DNA of 64,000 nt from Tissierellaceae bacterium (GCA_023229175.1 JALNZV010000006.1:38256-102255); one strand, 5' to 3'. Counted from the stretch's first letter, positions 15,702 through 25,000 are shown. Translations and numbers: made by a program. Notes: a model not told the origin generated them from the sequence alone.

Positions 15702-16472
15702 ATGAAAGACAGACTTAAAAAGATTGAAGAAAAAAAGATTTATTATGAAAAACATAAAAATATAATACCTAAATTAGCTTTAGAAAAATACGAATTAGAT
15801 TTTGCTATTAGATATACCCATGAATCAACTAAAATTGAAGGTAATACGTTATCCTTAATCGAAAACAAATTAATTATAGAAGATAGAATGTCCATTGGAG
15901 GGAAAAGCCTAAGGGAAGTTTATGAAGTAGAAAATCACAATAAAGCATTTCAATATGTAAAAGATAATATTAAAAAAGGCATAGGATTAGACAGTAATGT
16001 TATAAAAGATATACATGAAATTTTAATGGATAATATAATTACTGGTGGCATCTACAGGTATGTAGATGTAAGTATTACAGGAGCTAGTCATAAGCCGCCT
16101 TCGAGAACAGAAATGCATGATAGACTCAATATTTTCTATTATGATTTAAAAAACAAAGTATTAAATCCTATAGAAAAAGCTTCCTGGGTACATGCTGAAT
16201 TTGTAGCTATACATCCATTTGAAGATGGAAATGGAAGAACCTCAAGGATGCTTATGAATTATATTCTTATGGAAAATGGATATTTGCCAGTAAATATAAA
16301 GTCAGAAGATAAAATATTATATTATGAAGCTTTAGATGAGTATGGGAAGAATAATAATCTAGACCTATTTTTAGAGCTAGTAATTAATTTAGAAGAAGAA
16401 CAACTTGATACCTATATAAATTTAATAGAACAAATATTAGAAAATAATTTAACTGACAACATGGAGCCTTAG
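15702..16472 (+). CDS. Fic-family AMP-transferase, self-inhibited class II
   Basis: A 256-aa protein with the full Fic motif HPFEDGNGRTSR (from His171). An N-terminal inhibitory helix S42-TKI-E46-G47 ((S/T)xxxE(G/N)) places it in class II, where the enzyme holds itself off until triggered. The family usually transfers AMP from ATP to a Ser, Thr or Tyr of a target protein. AAGGAGG precedes the ATG. It has its own terminator and is placed between the relaxase and the conjugation genes. Its role on the element (competition, entry exclusion or defence) cannot be read from sequence. Confidence 0.82.
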   Translation: MKDRLKKIEEKKIYYEKHKNIIPKLALEKYELDFAIRYTHESTKIEGNTLSLIENKLIIEDRMSIGGKSLREVYEVENHNKAFQYVKDNIKKGIGLDSNVIKDIHEILMDNIITGGIYRYVDVSITGASHKPPSRTEMHDRLNIFYYDLKNKVLNPIEKASWVHAEFVAIHPFEDGNGRTSRMLMNYILMENGYLPVNIKSEDKILYYEALDEYGKNNNLDLFLELVINLEEEQLDTYINLIEQILENNLTDNMEP

Positions 16473-16489
16473 ACATTCTAGGCTCTTTT
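16464..16489 (+). terminator. Terminator after the Fic gene
   Basis: GAGCCT (16464-16469) pairs with AGGCTC (16480-16485), then TTTT. The stem covers the stop codon. Confidence 0.7.
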
Positions 16490-16519
16490 AATTTACTAGT
16501 ATGTAAGGAGGGAGATTAT

Positions 16520-17113
16520 ATGACTAAGAAAGGTAAAAGGATAGTCATGTTTATAGGAATTATTATATGTATAGCATTGGTAATGGGAATAGTGGCTTTA
16601 AACAGACAAGATAAGAATTCTGCAATAGTTGATAGGCCAATAGATGAAAATATGGATATTGAAAAGGAAGAAGTAAATATTAAACCAATCAAAGAAAATG
16701 AAAGCATTGATAATACTGAAAATGAAAAATTAGATAATGAAGTAGAAAGCCAAAATGATAGAGATAAAGAACCTATTATGGAAAATGAAGATAATAAAAA
16801 TAAAATAAATCCAATATCAAAACCAGATAAAGAAAAACTCCCAGAAGAAATGGAAAAACCTATAACAGAACCTAAACCAGAAGAACCACCTAAACCAGTT
16901 AAAGAAGAAGTAAAAGATAAATCAAAACCACCAACTACTAAAGAAGAACCAAAGAAAGAGGTAAAAGGCGGAACAGGAGAAGATGGAGTAGTAAGAGATT
17001 TAAAAGGGAATCCAATAGAAATAGAAGGAGATCCAAATGCAGCACCAAATGAAGTTAAGGGAGAAGATTTACTTCCTGATGGTAAAAAGGCAGGAGAAGG
17101 AGATAAATTTTGA
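16520..17113 (+). CDS. Membrane-anchored Glu/Lys/Pro-rich surface protein
   Basis: A 197-aa protein with one N-terminal membrane segment (about residues 8-27, VMFIGIIICIALVMGIVAL) and no cleavage motif, so it should be anchored with the rest outside. The outer part is low-complexity: acidic repeats, then proline-rich stretches (EPKPEEPPKPVKEEVKDK), ending GEDLLPDGKKAGEGDKF. It resembles in layout other stalk-like proteins at the start of Tn1549-type conjugation operons. AAGGAGGG precedes the ATG. A cell-wall-spanning or spacer role is likely. Confidence 0.65.
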   Translation: MTKKGKRIVMFIGIIICIALVMGIVALNRQDKNSAIVDRPIDENMDIEKEEVNIKPIKENESIDNTENEKLDNEVESQNDRDKEPIMENEDNKNKINPISKPDKEKLPEEMEKPITEPKPEEPPKPVKEEVKDKSKPPTTKEEPKKEVKGGTGEDGVVRDLKGNPIEIEGDPNAAPNEVKGEDLLPDGKKAGEGDKF

Positions 17114-17168
17114 TGCTAGTATCCAACTATAAGCAGAATTAAAATCAGTAAAAATAAATTTATATTGA

Positions 17169-17201
17169 AGAATCCTTTAATAATAAGAAGGATTCTTTTT
17201 A
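17169..17201 (+). terminator. Terminator after the stalk-protein gene
   Basis: AGAATCCTT (17169-17177) pairs with AAGGATTCT (17188-17196), then T4-5. Confidence 0.75.
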
Positions 17202-17233
17202 TTTGCTAAAAGGTTAGAAAGTGAGGTTGAGAT

Positions 17234-19219
17234 ATGAATAGGATAAAAAGAATCATAGCATTATTTCTTATATTAATACTTTTTCTTTCAATACCCATAC
17301 CTATACTTGCAGATGGTGATGATAATGCAGGAACAGGAGATGGTAGTACAGGTGACGCTATAAAAGGTAAGGGATTTTATAGAAGTGGAGAATGGATGTA
17401 TAAAGTTTCCATATATGTGGGGCTAAAGGATACTGCAGAAACTGATTCATCTTTTTATTATAATTACACTAATATTGGAGAACCAGTATTTATAAAGCCA
17501 TCAAGTTTTTCACTTCCAACTGGAACTATATTTGGGAAAAATAATAAAGTAGATTATCTTAGAGGTTCAGAAATGAAGTACGCATATGCTAATGCTGTCA
17601 AAATAATAACTGATAATCCACCACCTGTACCAATTACTCATGGAGGTAATTTGCAGCAAGTAAAGAATTACTTCGGAGATACTTATACTTTGGAAATGGT
17701 ACTTAATGCCATAGCTCACCATAAAGGAACATCATGGGAAGGTTTAGTTTCAAACATAGATTTTACTATTGAAGGTGAAAAAGGAAAACAAAATCCAAAA
17801 GATATATTACCAATAAAAGAAGGAGATAAATATACAAATAAAGTACCTTGGGTAATTATATATGAACCTGTTGCTATAGCTCATTTAAAAGACGGTAAAA
17901 CAAAATTAGCCTTTACACCTACTGAATATGCAATATCTCAAAGGGATGGATTATTTAACTTTTTCTATAATGGTGATGATGCTCAACATATAGCAGGGAT
18001 GACTCATGCTAACTTACCCAATTCTATAGTTTTAGAAATGGATTGGTTTGGTTATACTGCATATCCACCAACTAGATCCAAAGAGAAATGGAGCAATGAA
18101 AGGATAATAAAAGGTGGAGGCTGGGGTATGAGATTTCTAAGAGCTAATGGAACTAATACTCAAGAGCCAATTATTCCACCTGTAGACGATGAGAATGGAA
18201 TTGGGGAATTAAGAAACTTAAATATTGGAGATTATAGAGTAGATACAGACGTAATTACTTCCTTTACAGTAGGTACTACTGAAAGGATAACTCCAGATAA
18301 ACCAGCAACTGTTACCATATATGTAGATGGAAGAGCAATATCTAGTACAGATATAGTTCTCCCAGATGGTGGTAGTCAGCTTGTATGGGCAAAGTGGCAT
18401 ACACCTTCAAAGCCTCAAACAATGAATGTAAGTGCAAGTATTTCAGGTAATTCAAATGCTTACTTTATAGGTGGAAATAACAAATATGTCAAAGTTGTAG
18501 ATTTAAATGAAAACATACCACCAGATCCAGTAGCTAAAGATCCTAAAACAGGAAAACCAATACAGATGCCTAGAGGTTTTAGAATACCTAGACTTCCTCA
18601 AAAAGCAAATAATACAACAGCTTCATGGGGAGAGTGGTCAGCATTTTGGAAAGCTAATTGGGTATGGCACGAAGATTGGAGATGGAATAGTCGCCTTGAA
18701 AAATGGGTAGATTATGGTGAATGGATTGATGAAGGGGATTGGGAATATTTTTGGAATCAATACAGTGCTTCTTTATCTGCAACATATAAGATAAAACCAG
18801 ATGAAAAAGTACCTACAGCAAAAGAGTATTATGATACTTGGGAAATGAAATCAGGTTATGGATTAAATATTGAGGTTTCAACAAATGTTTTCTATAATTC
18901 TTCAAGTTCTGATGTTACAGGTGTTCAAAATGTAATAAATTATTTTCCAGAGTTTAACTATAATGCTTATTGTAGACTTTCAGAAAAAATTTCAGGAGGA
19001 ACTAATGCTAAATTTCAATTAAAGAAAAACAAATATTCACCATATAATCAAAGAGTTCACTTTACTCCATTATGGTACCCAGATGAAGAAAGATACACAA
19101 TATACTCAGAAGTAATAGATTTATGGACTCCAGCTGGAATGTTATCAGTAGGCTTAGATGATTATATAAATATTAAAGGGAATTTATTTGATGACTGGAG
19201 AATAGTACCGAGAAAGTAA
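17234..19219 (+). CDS. Large secreted conjugation-associated protein
   Basis: A 661-aa protein with a clear signal peptide (NRIKRIIALFLILILFLSIP, cut near PIPILADGD). The rest is extracellular, rich in aromatic residues, and includes a Trp-dense section (WGEWSAFWKANWVWHEDW). No catalytic motif is recognised and there is no sortase motif or second membrane segment. Its place directly before VirD4 and the channel genes in related elements suggests a surface adhesin or a component that stabilises mating contact. Start ATG 17234 follows a GTGAGGTTGAG ribosome site. The cargo block 19.5-21.1 kb is inserted right after it. Confidence 0.65.
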   Translation: MNRIKRIIALFLILILFLSIPIPILADGDDNAGTGDGSTGDAIKGKGFYRSGEWMYKVSIYVGLKDTAETDSSFYYNYTNIGEPVFIKPSSFSLPTGTIFGKNNKVDYLRGSEMKYAYANAVKIITDNPPPVPITHGGNLQQVKNYFGDTYTLEMVLNAIAHHKGTSWEGLVSNIDFTIEGEKGKQNPKDILPIKEGDKYTNKVPWVIIYEPVAIAHLKDGKTKLAFTPTEYAISQRDGLFNFFYNGDDAQHIAGMTHANLPNSIVLEMDWFGYTAYPPTRSKEKWSNERIIKGGGWGMRFLRANGTNTQEPIIPPVDDENGIGELRNLNIGDYRVDTDVITSFTVGTTERITPDKPATVTIYVDGRAISSTDIVLPDGGSQLVWAKWHTPSKPQTMNVSASISGNSNAYFIGGNNKYVKVVDLNENIPPDPVAKDPKTGKPIQMPRGFRIPRLPQKANNTTASWGEWSAFWKANWVWHEDWRWNSRLEKWVDYGEWIDEGDWEYFWNQYSASLSATYKIKPDEKVPTAKEYYDTWEMKSGYGLNIEVSTNVFYNSSSSDVTGVQNVINYFPEFNYNAYCRLSEKISGGTNAKFQLKKNKYSPYNQRVHFTPLWYPDEERYTIYSEVIDLWTPAGMLSVGLDDYINIKGNLFDDWRIVPRK

Positions 19220-19228
19220 AGTAAAAAA

Positions 19229-19260
19229 TAATCACCCTGCACGGCCATGCAGAGTGATTA
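19229..19260 (+). terminator. Hairpin after the secreted protein gene
   Basis: TAATCACcCTGCA (19229-19241) pairs with TGCAGaGTGATTA (19248-19260), 12 bp with one mismatch. The T-run is weak. A small GTGG/CCAC stem follows at 19280-19290. The remaining 19291-19574 shows only A+T-rich sequence that probably holds the promoter of the next gene. Confidence 0.6.
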
Positions 19261-19574
19261 AATGTTTTAAATCACCATAGTGGCAACCACACCTTGGCGG
19301 TATCTATTACTTTATTTATATTATACCATAATATGCTTAGTGTAAAACAAGATAAACTAAGTAGAACTTAGATAATTACAGTTTAAACAGGTTGCTATTT
19401 TTTATTGATATATTTATACAGTTAATAGTGTTTATTTTACAGAAAAAATATTGTAAAGTAAATAAATTGAATAAAAGAAAGAAAAGAATAATATAGATTT
19501 TCATCATAAAAAAAGGATTTTCCAAATTTTTGTAGTAATATATTAATAGTACTACATGAAAGGGGAAAATAATT

Positions 19575-20570
19575 ATGGGAAAAGAAGTAGTTGTTAAAAA
19601 AATTCAAAACAAACATATAGATTTAAGAGAATTGCTATTTAACTTAGAAGCTATTAATCCAGATGAATTCAAAGAAAAAGAAAATACAGATAGTATCGAA
19701 TTATATTTTATTACTAAGGATAAATCTAGCAATGGAAAATATACTTATAGTGCATATTCTCCATCAATATCAAAGAAGATACAAAGAGAAATGAAGGGAA
19801 TAACTATAAAGCGGATACAAGAAACAATTCAAACTATTGAAGAGAAAGAATTTGTGTTAGGTGATTATAATCCATCGGGACAAGTTGAAGGAGTTATTGA
19901 GGAATGTGATAAAACCTTTATTAAGAATGTTGAAGATTTAACTTTAAGTCTTACACTAGATAATCAGCTAGAAAAAATGATTAATGTTAACGATATTCAC
20001 ACATATTGTTTTGACTTTAAACATAAGGATGAAAGGATTATTGCTTTTAGAAGATTTACTAAGATGAGGAGATTAAGAGAGGGGTTTTTAGGAACTTTAG
20101 TTGATGGAACATTTAGTGAGATAGCTGGAGATATATTAGGGGTAGATAATGATATTGATTTAATTTTATATAAAGAAAAAATATTGATCTTAAATCATAT
20201 ATCACTAGAAAGAATTTTTGACTTAGAGGAACAATTTAAAAATGAAGCAAGAGAAATTATAGACGTAATTGAGAAACAGGACTTAATTCTCAACTTTGAG
20301 GATTTTGAAAAAGATGTACTAGGGAACATACCAGCTATTAAGAGATTAACAAAAATAAAGGCAAATGAAACACTACCATTATTTTTTAAAAACTTCGATA
20401 AAGTTGTTGAAGTGTCAAAGGCTTTTGGACTGGGTATAACATTTAATGACGATGAAAGTAAAATAATTTATGAGGATAAAAGCCAATTAACAGAAATAAC
20501 ATTATTAATGAACGATGCATATTATAAAACATTAATTGGTGGTCAGACAGGTACAGATAAATTAAAATAA
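19575..20570 (+). CDS. kwaB: KwaB-like (DUF4868) anti-phage protein
   Basis: A 331-aa soluble protein with DUF4868 hallmarks: the central IIAFRRFTKMRRLREG block and the D-LILYKEKILILNHISLERIFDLEEQF block near residues 190-220. DUF4868 is the KwaB component of the Kiwa phage-defence system, in which KwaA is a membrane sensor and KwaB acts on phage DNA. The next gene encodes a KwaA-like membrane protein 19 bp downstream. In the classical operon kwaA comes first; here the order is reversed. Start has AAAGGGG. The pair is framed by hairpins and lies inside the conjugation operon, so it was inserted as cargo. Confidence 0.75.
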   Translation: MGKEVVVKKIQNKHIDLRELLFNLEAINPDEFKEKENTDSIELYFITKDKSSNGKYTYSAYSPSISKKIQREMKGITIKRIQETIQTIEEKEFVLGDYNPSGQVEGVIEECDKTFIKNVEDLTLSLTLDNQLEKMINVNDIHTYCFDFKHKDERIIAFRRFTKMRRLREGFLGTLVDGTFSEIAGDILGVDNDIDLILYKEKILILNHISLERIFDLEEQFKNEAREIIDVIEKQDLILNFEDFEKDVLGNIPAIKRLTKIKANETLPLFFKNFDKVVEVSKAFGLGITFNDDESKIIYEDKSQLTEITLLMNDAYYKTLIGGQTGTDKLK

Positions 20571-20589
20571 AAGTAGGTGATAAATATTT

Positions 20590-21129
20590 ATGGGATTATT
20601 AAAGAAATTTTTTAAAATGAATCTTTTTATATCTTCATATATTCCCTTATATATTTTGATTTTTATAAATGAAATGGGAGATCTTAATGTTGAATCTGTA
20701 CTAGAGGTTTACAACAAGAATAATATATTTTGGGTAATAATATTTGCATTTTCGGTAGTATCAATAATTTCTATGATTATTTTTTTTAATTTTAATCACA
20801 CAAAGCGAAATACTTTTGAAAATGTGGAATCTATCAATAATGATATATTAGACTATTTTATCACATATATAATCCCATTAATTACAGTAGATATAACCAA
20901 AAACACTAGCATATTAGTGAATTTAATAATATTTATTATAATAGGCATATATTATATAGAAAGTGACTTAATGTATTTAAATATACTATTAATATTTGTA
21001 GGGTATAAGGTATATAAGGATAAATCTGATAACATAGTAATATCTAGAAAAGATAAGGATTATTTTAAAAGAAATAATAATATTTTATGCAAAAAAATTG
21101 GAAATACGAAAATTTATATAGTTAAATAA
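20590..21129 (+). CDS. kwaA: KwaA-like membrane protein
   Basis: A 179-aa protein with about four membrane segments: residues about 10-28 (LFISSYIPLYILIFI), 48-68, 92-110 and 117-140. The N-terminal SSYIPLYI segment resembles KwaA, the membrane part of Kiwa that is thought to sense phage attack at the envelope. The C-terminus is charged and cytoplasmic. AAGTAGGTGATAAATATTT gives the ribosome site. Assignment depends largely on its DUF4868 partner, because small membrane proteins are hard to place by eye. Confidence 0.65.
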   Translation: MGLLKKFFKMNLFISSYIPLYILIFINEMGDLNVESVLEVYNKNNIFWVIIFAFSVVSIISMIIFFNFNHTKRNTFENVESINNDILDYFITYIIPLITVDITKNTSILVNLIIFIIIGIYYIESDLMYLNILLIFVGYKVYKDKSDNIVISRKDKDYFKRNNNILCKKIGNTKIYIVK

Positions 21130-21154
21130 GAAGATAAATTAAATAAAAGAAATT

Positions 21155-21182
21155 AGAGCCTATAGCTTTAGGCTCTTTTTTC
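21155..21182 (+). terminator. Terminator after the Kiwa-like pair
   Basis: AGAGCCTA (21155-21162) pairs with TAGGCTCT (21169-21176), then T6. Confidence 0.8.
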
Positions 21183-21218
21183 AAGCCATATAATAGGTAT
21201 GCTCATCTATTTTAAAGG

Positions 21219-21250
21219 CCTTACAGAGCATTCTGAGAGGCCGTTTTTTT
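21219..21250 (+). terminator. Second terminator-type hairpin
   Basis: AGGCCTTACAGA and TCTGAGAGGCC form an interrupted stem followed by T7. It stands between the Kiwa cargo and the resumed conjugation genes and probably belonged to the original backbone. Confidence 0.6.
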
Positions 21251-21260
21251 ATGGGAGGTG

Positions 21261-21530
21261 ATGAAATTAGAGGATTTTAAGAATTCATATATGGGAATTA
21301 GAATTGAAGATATAGACTTAGGTTTAATCTTAGGAAATCAATATATTATAGAAAATATAGCTCAAAGAAGAAAAAAAGATCGTTCAAAATATTTTAGAGG
21401 AACTTTTATCCAAGAAACTGATTATTTTTATGTATTCAGAAGTAGAGCCAAATATTGTGAATGTTTTTTAAAAGTAGATTTTGCTATAAATAATTTAACC
21501 ATAAAAGAATATATATCAAAGGCAAGCTAA
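21261..21530 (+). CDS. Hypothetical conjugation-region protein, 89 aa
   Basis: ATG at 21261 just after GGGAGGTG (a GTG at 21258 is also possible). A small soluble basic protein (NIAQRRKKDRSKYFRGTFIQE) with two nearby Cys (KYCECFLKV). No family is recognised. It is the first backbone gene after the cargo and stands 30 bp ahead of the coupling-protein genes. Confidence 0.5.
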   Translation: MKLEDFKNSYMGIRIEDIDLGLILGNQYIIENIAQRRKKDRSKYFRGTFIQETDYFYVFRSRAKYCECFLKVDFAINNLTIKEYISKAS

Positions 21531-21563
21531 TCATCCATTAATAATTAAAAGAGGAAGGGAATA

Positions 21564-22034
21564 ATGTCAAAAAATAAAAGAAAAATAAAAACTATAACTT
21601 TAATATTGATTTTAATCTTAGGAACAATATTTAATTTATATTTTTCCACCTTATTACATGAATTATTATCAAAGGAAATATCAGAATTAACTTTACCTAG
21701 TTTTAAAAGTTCTATTTATAGTTTAAAGGGAAATAAAAATCATTTATACTTATTCATGGTTTTTCAATTAACAATTATCTTAGGAAGCATTTTATACTTA
21801 ATAACTAACAATAAACCTTATCAATCAGATTTAATAAAGATTACACCTAATATAATGACACCAGCTCCAGCAGGACAAAAGCAATTTGGATCGGCTAGAT
21901 GGATGACAAAGGAAGAAAAGGAGAAAGTCTTCTCTATCTGTGTGTTAAAGAAAAATGACAAACTAATAAGTTATTTAATTAAACATGGATATGATGATAT
22001 TGAAACAGAGAAAGTAGGTGATGAAAATATTTGA
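21564..22034 (+). CDS. N-terminal membrane part of a VirD4/TraG coupling protein
   Basis: A 156-aa protein with two membrane segments (about 8-28 and 66-84) and then APAGQKQFGSARWMTKEEKEKVF, the FGSARWA-type motif that stands between the membrane anchor and ATPase of VirD4/TraG proteins. It ends 17 bp inside the next gene, which carries the ATPase. In most Gram-positive ICEs these parts are one protein of about 600 aa, so the coupling protein is split here. The overlap suggests coupled translation and assembly of the two parts. Confidence 0.7.
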   Translation: MSKNKRKIKTITLILILILGTIFNLYFSTLLHELLSKEISELTLPSFKSSIYSLKGNKNHLYLFMVFQLTIILGSILYLITNNKPYQSDLIKITPNIMTPAPAGQKQFGSARWMTKEEKEKVFSICVLKKNDKLISYLIKHGYDDIETEKVGDENI

Positions 22035-23514
22035 TATAGAAGGAGCTAATGAAAAATCTTACTTTAAAGAAGGTGGTATAGTAATTGGACTAGAAAAAAG
22101 TAAAAATGAAGAAAGATTATATACCATAACAGATGATGTTCATACTCTTTGTGTAGGTGCTACTCGTTCAGGTAAATCAAGAACAATTGTATTACAATCA
22201 ATTTGTACATTAGGTCTTGCAGGAGAAAATATGGTTCTATCTGACCCAAAAGGAGAGCTATTTCAATATACTTATCCTTTTCTAGAGAGATTAGGATATA
22301 AAGTTATAGCAGTGGATTTCAGAAATCCACTAAAATCAAATCGATATAATTTCCTTCAACCAATAATAGATGCAGTAGATAAAGGGAATATCCCTAGGGC
22401 AATAGAAGCAACATGGGATATAACATCCTCATTAGTAGGAGAATCAAAGGGAGAAAGAATATGGACAGATGGCGAAGCATCAACTATAGCAGCAGCTATT
22501 ATGGCAGTAGTATTTGACAATAAAACTGGATATAACAAGCAATACCAAAACATGACAAATGTATATTATTTTATATCCCAAATGTGTAAAACCATTGATA
22601 AGACAATGCCTATTGTAGAATATATGAAAGAATTGGAAGATAATCATCCAGCAAAAGGTTTAATAGCAATATCAGAAATAGCTCCTTCTAGAACTAGAGG
22701 GAGTTTTTTTACTGCAGCTTTAACTAACTTAAGATTATTTACTAACCCATTAATACATTCAATGACTTCAAATAGTGATTTTAACCCTGAAGAACTAGGA
22801 AGTAAAAAGATAGCATTGTTTATAATACTTCCAGATGAAAAGACAACATACTACTCTTTGGCAAGTCTTTTAGTATCACAAATTTATGAACAATTAGTCA
22901 AAATAGCAGATGAGAGAGGAGGTAGATTAAAGAGAAGAGTTAATTTCCTATTAGATGAGTTTGGAAACTTTTCTAAAATACCAGATTTTGCAAACAAATT
23001 AACCGTTGGAGGTGGTAGAGGCATAAGATTCAACTTATTTTTACAGTCTTTTGCCCAACTAGAAGAAAAGTATGGAAAAGAAGTCAGTAGAACCATTAGG
23101 GGCAACTGCCAGACATGGATATACTTACAGGCAGATGATCTTGAAACCTTAGAAGAAATATCAAAAAAACTAGGGAATTATACTGTATCAACATATTCAC
23201 TTTCAGCATCTTCTAATGCTAATAGTACATCTTCATCTCAAAGCATTAATCTAACAGGAAGAGCATTACTAGATCCTAATGAAATAAGGCTTATTTCAAG
23301 GCCATATAGTCTTGTTATATCAAGGGATAACCCAGCTATAATGTTTGCCCCGGATATATCTCAAATGTATTTCAATAAGATTTTAGGATTAGGAGATAAA
23401 GAACACAACAGAATAGTTAGGGAAATTAGAGAAAATAGACGCAGACAGAGGACTATCAATGGAGGTGAAATGAATTTATGGGGAATATGGGAATTTTATA
23501 ATAATGAGTTATAA
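22021..23514 (+). CDS. VirD4/TraG-type coupling ATPase
   Basis: About 497 aa. Walker A GATRSGKS lies near residue 48, with SDPKGELF right after it; Walker B is FLLDEFGNFSKIPDF. Further TraG motifs follow (GGGRGIRFNLFLQSFAQL, CQTWIYLQADD). The family is a hexameric ATPase at the inner face of the membrane that receives the relaxase-DNA complex and feeds it to the channel. The membrane anchor is on the separate protein just upstream. The start (ATG 22021, or GTG 22018) sits in GTAGGTGATG. Confidence 0.85.
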   Translation: MKIFDIEGANEKSYFKEGGIVIGLEKSKNEERLYTITDDVHTLCVGATRSGKSRTIVLQSICTLGLAGENMVLSDPKGELFQYTYPFLERLGYKVIAVDFRNPLKSNRYNFLQPIIDAVDKGNIPRAIEATWDITSSLVGESKGERIWTDGEASTIAAAIMAVVFDNKTGYNKQYQNMTNVYYFISQMCKTIDKTMPIVEYMKELEDNHPAKGLIAISEIAPSRTRGSFFTAALTNLRLFTNPLIHSMTSNSDFNPEELGSKKIALFIILPDEKTTYYSLASLLVSQIYEQLVKIADERGGRLKRRVNFLLDEFGNFSKIPDFANKLTVGGGRGIRFNLFLQSFAQLEEKYGKEVSRTIRGNCQTWIYLQADDLETLEEISKKLGNYTVSTYSLSASSNANSTSSSQSINLTGRALLDPNEIRLISRPYSLVISRDNPAIMFAPDISQMYFNKILGLGDKEHNRIVREIRENRRRQRTINGGEMNLWGIWEFYNNEL

Positions 23515-23537
23515 GTTTAGTAGAAAGGAGCTTTTAA

Positions 23538-23870
23538 ATGGATAAGGATAAACAGAAAATACTTATTAATACAATAATCTTAACTATGATTTTTGTAGCA
23601 ATTCCATCCTTTATTTTTGCTAATGGAATAGAAAGTAGCACCATATTTACAGGATTAAAAAAGTTAATAGAAGACCTAGGAAAAGCACTTATTGTAATAG
23701 CAATACCAGTAGGTACAGTGATTACAGCATATTGCTTTATTAGAAGAGCAGCAGCCGATGAAATGGACCACAAAAAATGGTCCAATAGAATTACCACAAC
23801 CATAGTATCAACAATAGGTGCAATACTTTCAGGTGTAATCATTACATTAGTAAGTGGATATTTTAAATAA
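23538..23870 (+). CDS. VirB2/TrbC-like small membrane protein
   Basis: A 110-aa protein with an N-terminal signal or membrane segment (about 8-28, ending PSFIFANG), then two hydrophobic helices around a short charged loop (RRAAADEMDHKKW). This matches VirB2/TrbC or Maff2-type pilin-like channel subunits of Gram-positive conjugation systems. AAAGGAG precedes the ATG. The next gene encodes another small membrane pilin-like protein. Confidence 0.65.
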   Translation: MDKDKQKILINTIILTMIFVAIPSFIFANGIESSTIFTGLKKLIEDLGKALIVIAIPVGTVITAYCFIRRAAADEMDHKKWSNRITTTIVSTIGAILSGVIITLVSGYFK

Positions 23871-23886
23871 TTAGGAGGACAAAAGA

Positions 23887-24108
23887 ATGACTAATATTAT
23901 AAATAAATCAAAGGCTATGTATGGAAAATTATCTAGGAAATTAAGGGATAAATCAGGAGAAAACTATGTAGATACAGGAGTAAAAATATTAATTGCAGTA
24001 GTTATCGGAGCACTTTTATTAGCTGGACTATATGCACTTTTTAACACTACAATAATGCCTACTCTAACGGAAAGGATAACTGAAATGTTTAATTATAAAG
24101 GGAACTAA
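23887..24108 (+). CDS. Small pilin-like membrane protein with YVD motif
   Basis: A 73-aa protein: charged head (KSKAMYGKLSRKLRDKSGE), then NYVDTGVKILIAVVIGALLLAGLYAL as the one membrane helix. The ...YVD-x-hydrophobic helix start is shared with the product of 32007 and looks like a type IVb pilin junction with Asp where pilins have Glu at +5. It could be a substrate of the element's own prepilin peptidase (26866). AGGAGG precedes the ATG. Confidence 0.6.
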   Translation: MTNIINKSKAMYGKLSRKLRDKSGENYVDTGVKILIAVVIGALLLAGLYALFNTTIMPTLTERITEMFNYKGN

Positions 24109-24123
24109 AACTTAAATATAAAC

Positions 24124-24153
24124 AGGGACTGTAAATTAAATACAGTCCCTTTA
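24124..24153 (+). terminator. Hairpin after the pilin-like gene
   Basis: AGGGACTGTA (24124-24133) pairs perfectly with TACAGTCCCT (24141-24150), then TTTAAA. It may act as a partial terminator that lowers expression of downstream genes relative to the abundant pilin-like products. Confidence 0.65.
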
Positions 24154-24172
24154 AATATGGAAGGAGAAAAAC

Positions 24173-25000
24173 ATGTCTAAGTTAATTACACTCCTTATAA
24201 TAGATTTTTTAGAAGGTTTATTTGATTTTTTAGGAAATGAAATGTTAACAGGAATAGTACCCTTAGCCCTTCATGCAGAAGAGCATATGAAGAATCTAGG
24301 AATTGATGGATTTAGTACTTTGTTTAGAATATTTCTAGACTTTGGTATATCTCTTATAATACTTAAATTCCTAAAGAAAGGTTTTGAAATATATGTACTT
24401 TGGTCTGATGGGGATGCAGATTCTGATCCAGTTCAACTCTTAACTAACTTTTTTAGAGCAATGGCAATAGCCTTAACCTTTCCCGTATTATATAGTTGGT
24501 TGGCTAAAATTATAGAAGATTTTTCTAATAAGGCTTTAAATGCAATAGGGCTAAATGCTAATACAAGTTTTCCAGCTTTAATTTCAACATTATCTACAGC
24601 TAGTTTTTTTAGTGTATTGGCCTTTTTAGTATTCTTTATAATATTTATACTATTATATATACAATTCATAAGAAAAGGACTAGAGATATTAATTCTAAGA
24701 ATTGGATTACCATTGGCATGTGTAGGACTTATGGATGCAGATAAGGGAGTGTTTAGGACCTATATACAGAAATTTTTCCAATCAACATTAACAGTATTAG
24801 TCCAGGTTGTATTAGCAAAATTAGGATTAAGTCTTATGTTTAGTGGACACTTGTTTTGGGGGATAGCAGCTGAATACTTTGCAGTAAAAACGCCTAGTTT
24901 CTTGCAAGAATTCTTAATCTTTTCAGGTGGTGGAGGAATGGTAAACAATATATATTCTTCTGCTAGATTAGTTCAGATGTTTAAAAATGTAGTTAAGTAG
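24173..25000 (+). CDS. VirB6/TrbL-like polytopic channel protein
   Basis: A 275-aa protein with five or more membrane segments (about 1-20, 47-66, 95-115, 138-165, 210-240). The LILRIGLPLACVGLMD section and the hydrophobic tail are typical of VirB6/TrbL-like proteins in Gram-positive T4SSs, which line the inner-membrane passage for DNA. AAGGAG precedes the ATG. A decayed copy of its last third is present at 6930-7131. Confidence 0.75.
   Translation: MSKLITLLIIDFLEGLFDFLGNEMLTGIVPLALHAEEHMKNLGIDGFSTLFRIFLDFGISLIILKFLKKGFEIYVLWSDGDADSDPVQLLTNFFRAMAIALTFPVLYSWLAKIIEDFSNKALNAIGLNANTSFPALISTLSTASFFSVLAFLVFFIIFILLYIQFIRKGLEILILRIGLPLACVGLMDADKGVFRTYIQKFFQSTLTVLVQVVLAKLGLSLMFSGHLFWGIAAEYFAVKTPSFLQEFLIFSGGGGMVNNIYSSARLVQMFKNVVK

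Noticed and set aside
19229..21182. Hairpins around the Kiwa-like pair as transposon inverted ends
   Set aside because: The left hairpin and the AGAGCC-type hairpin are unrelated in sequence and no transposase is present. They act as terminators.
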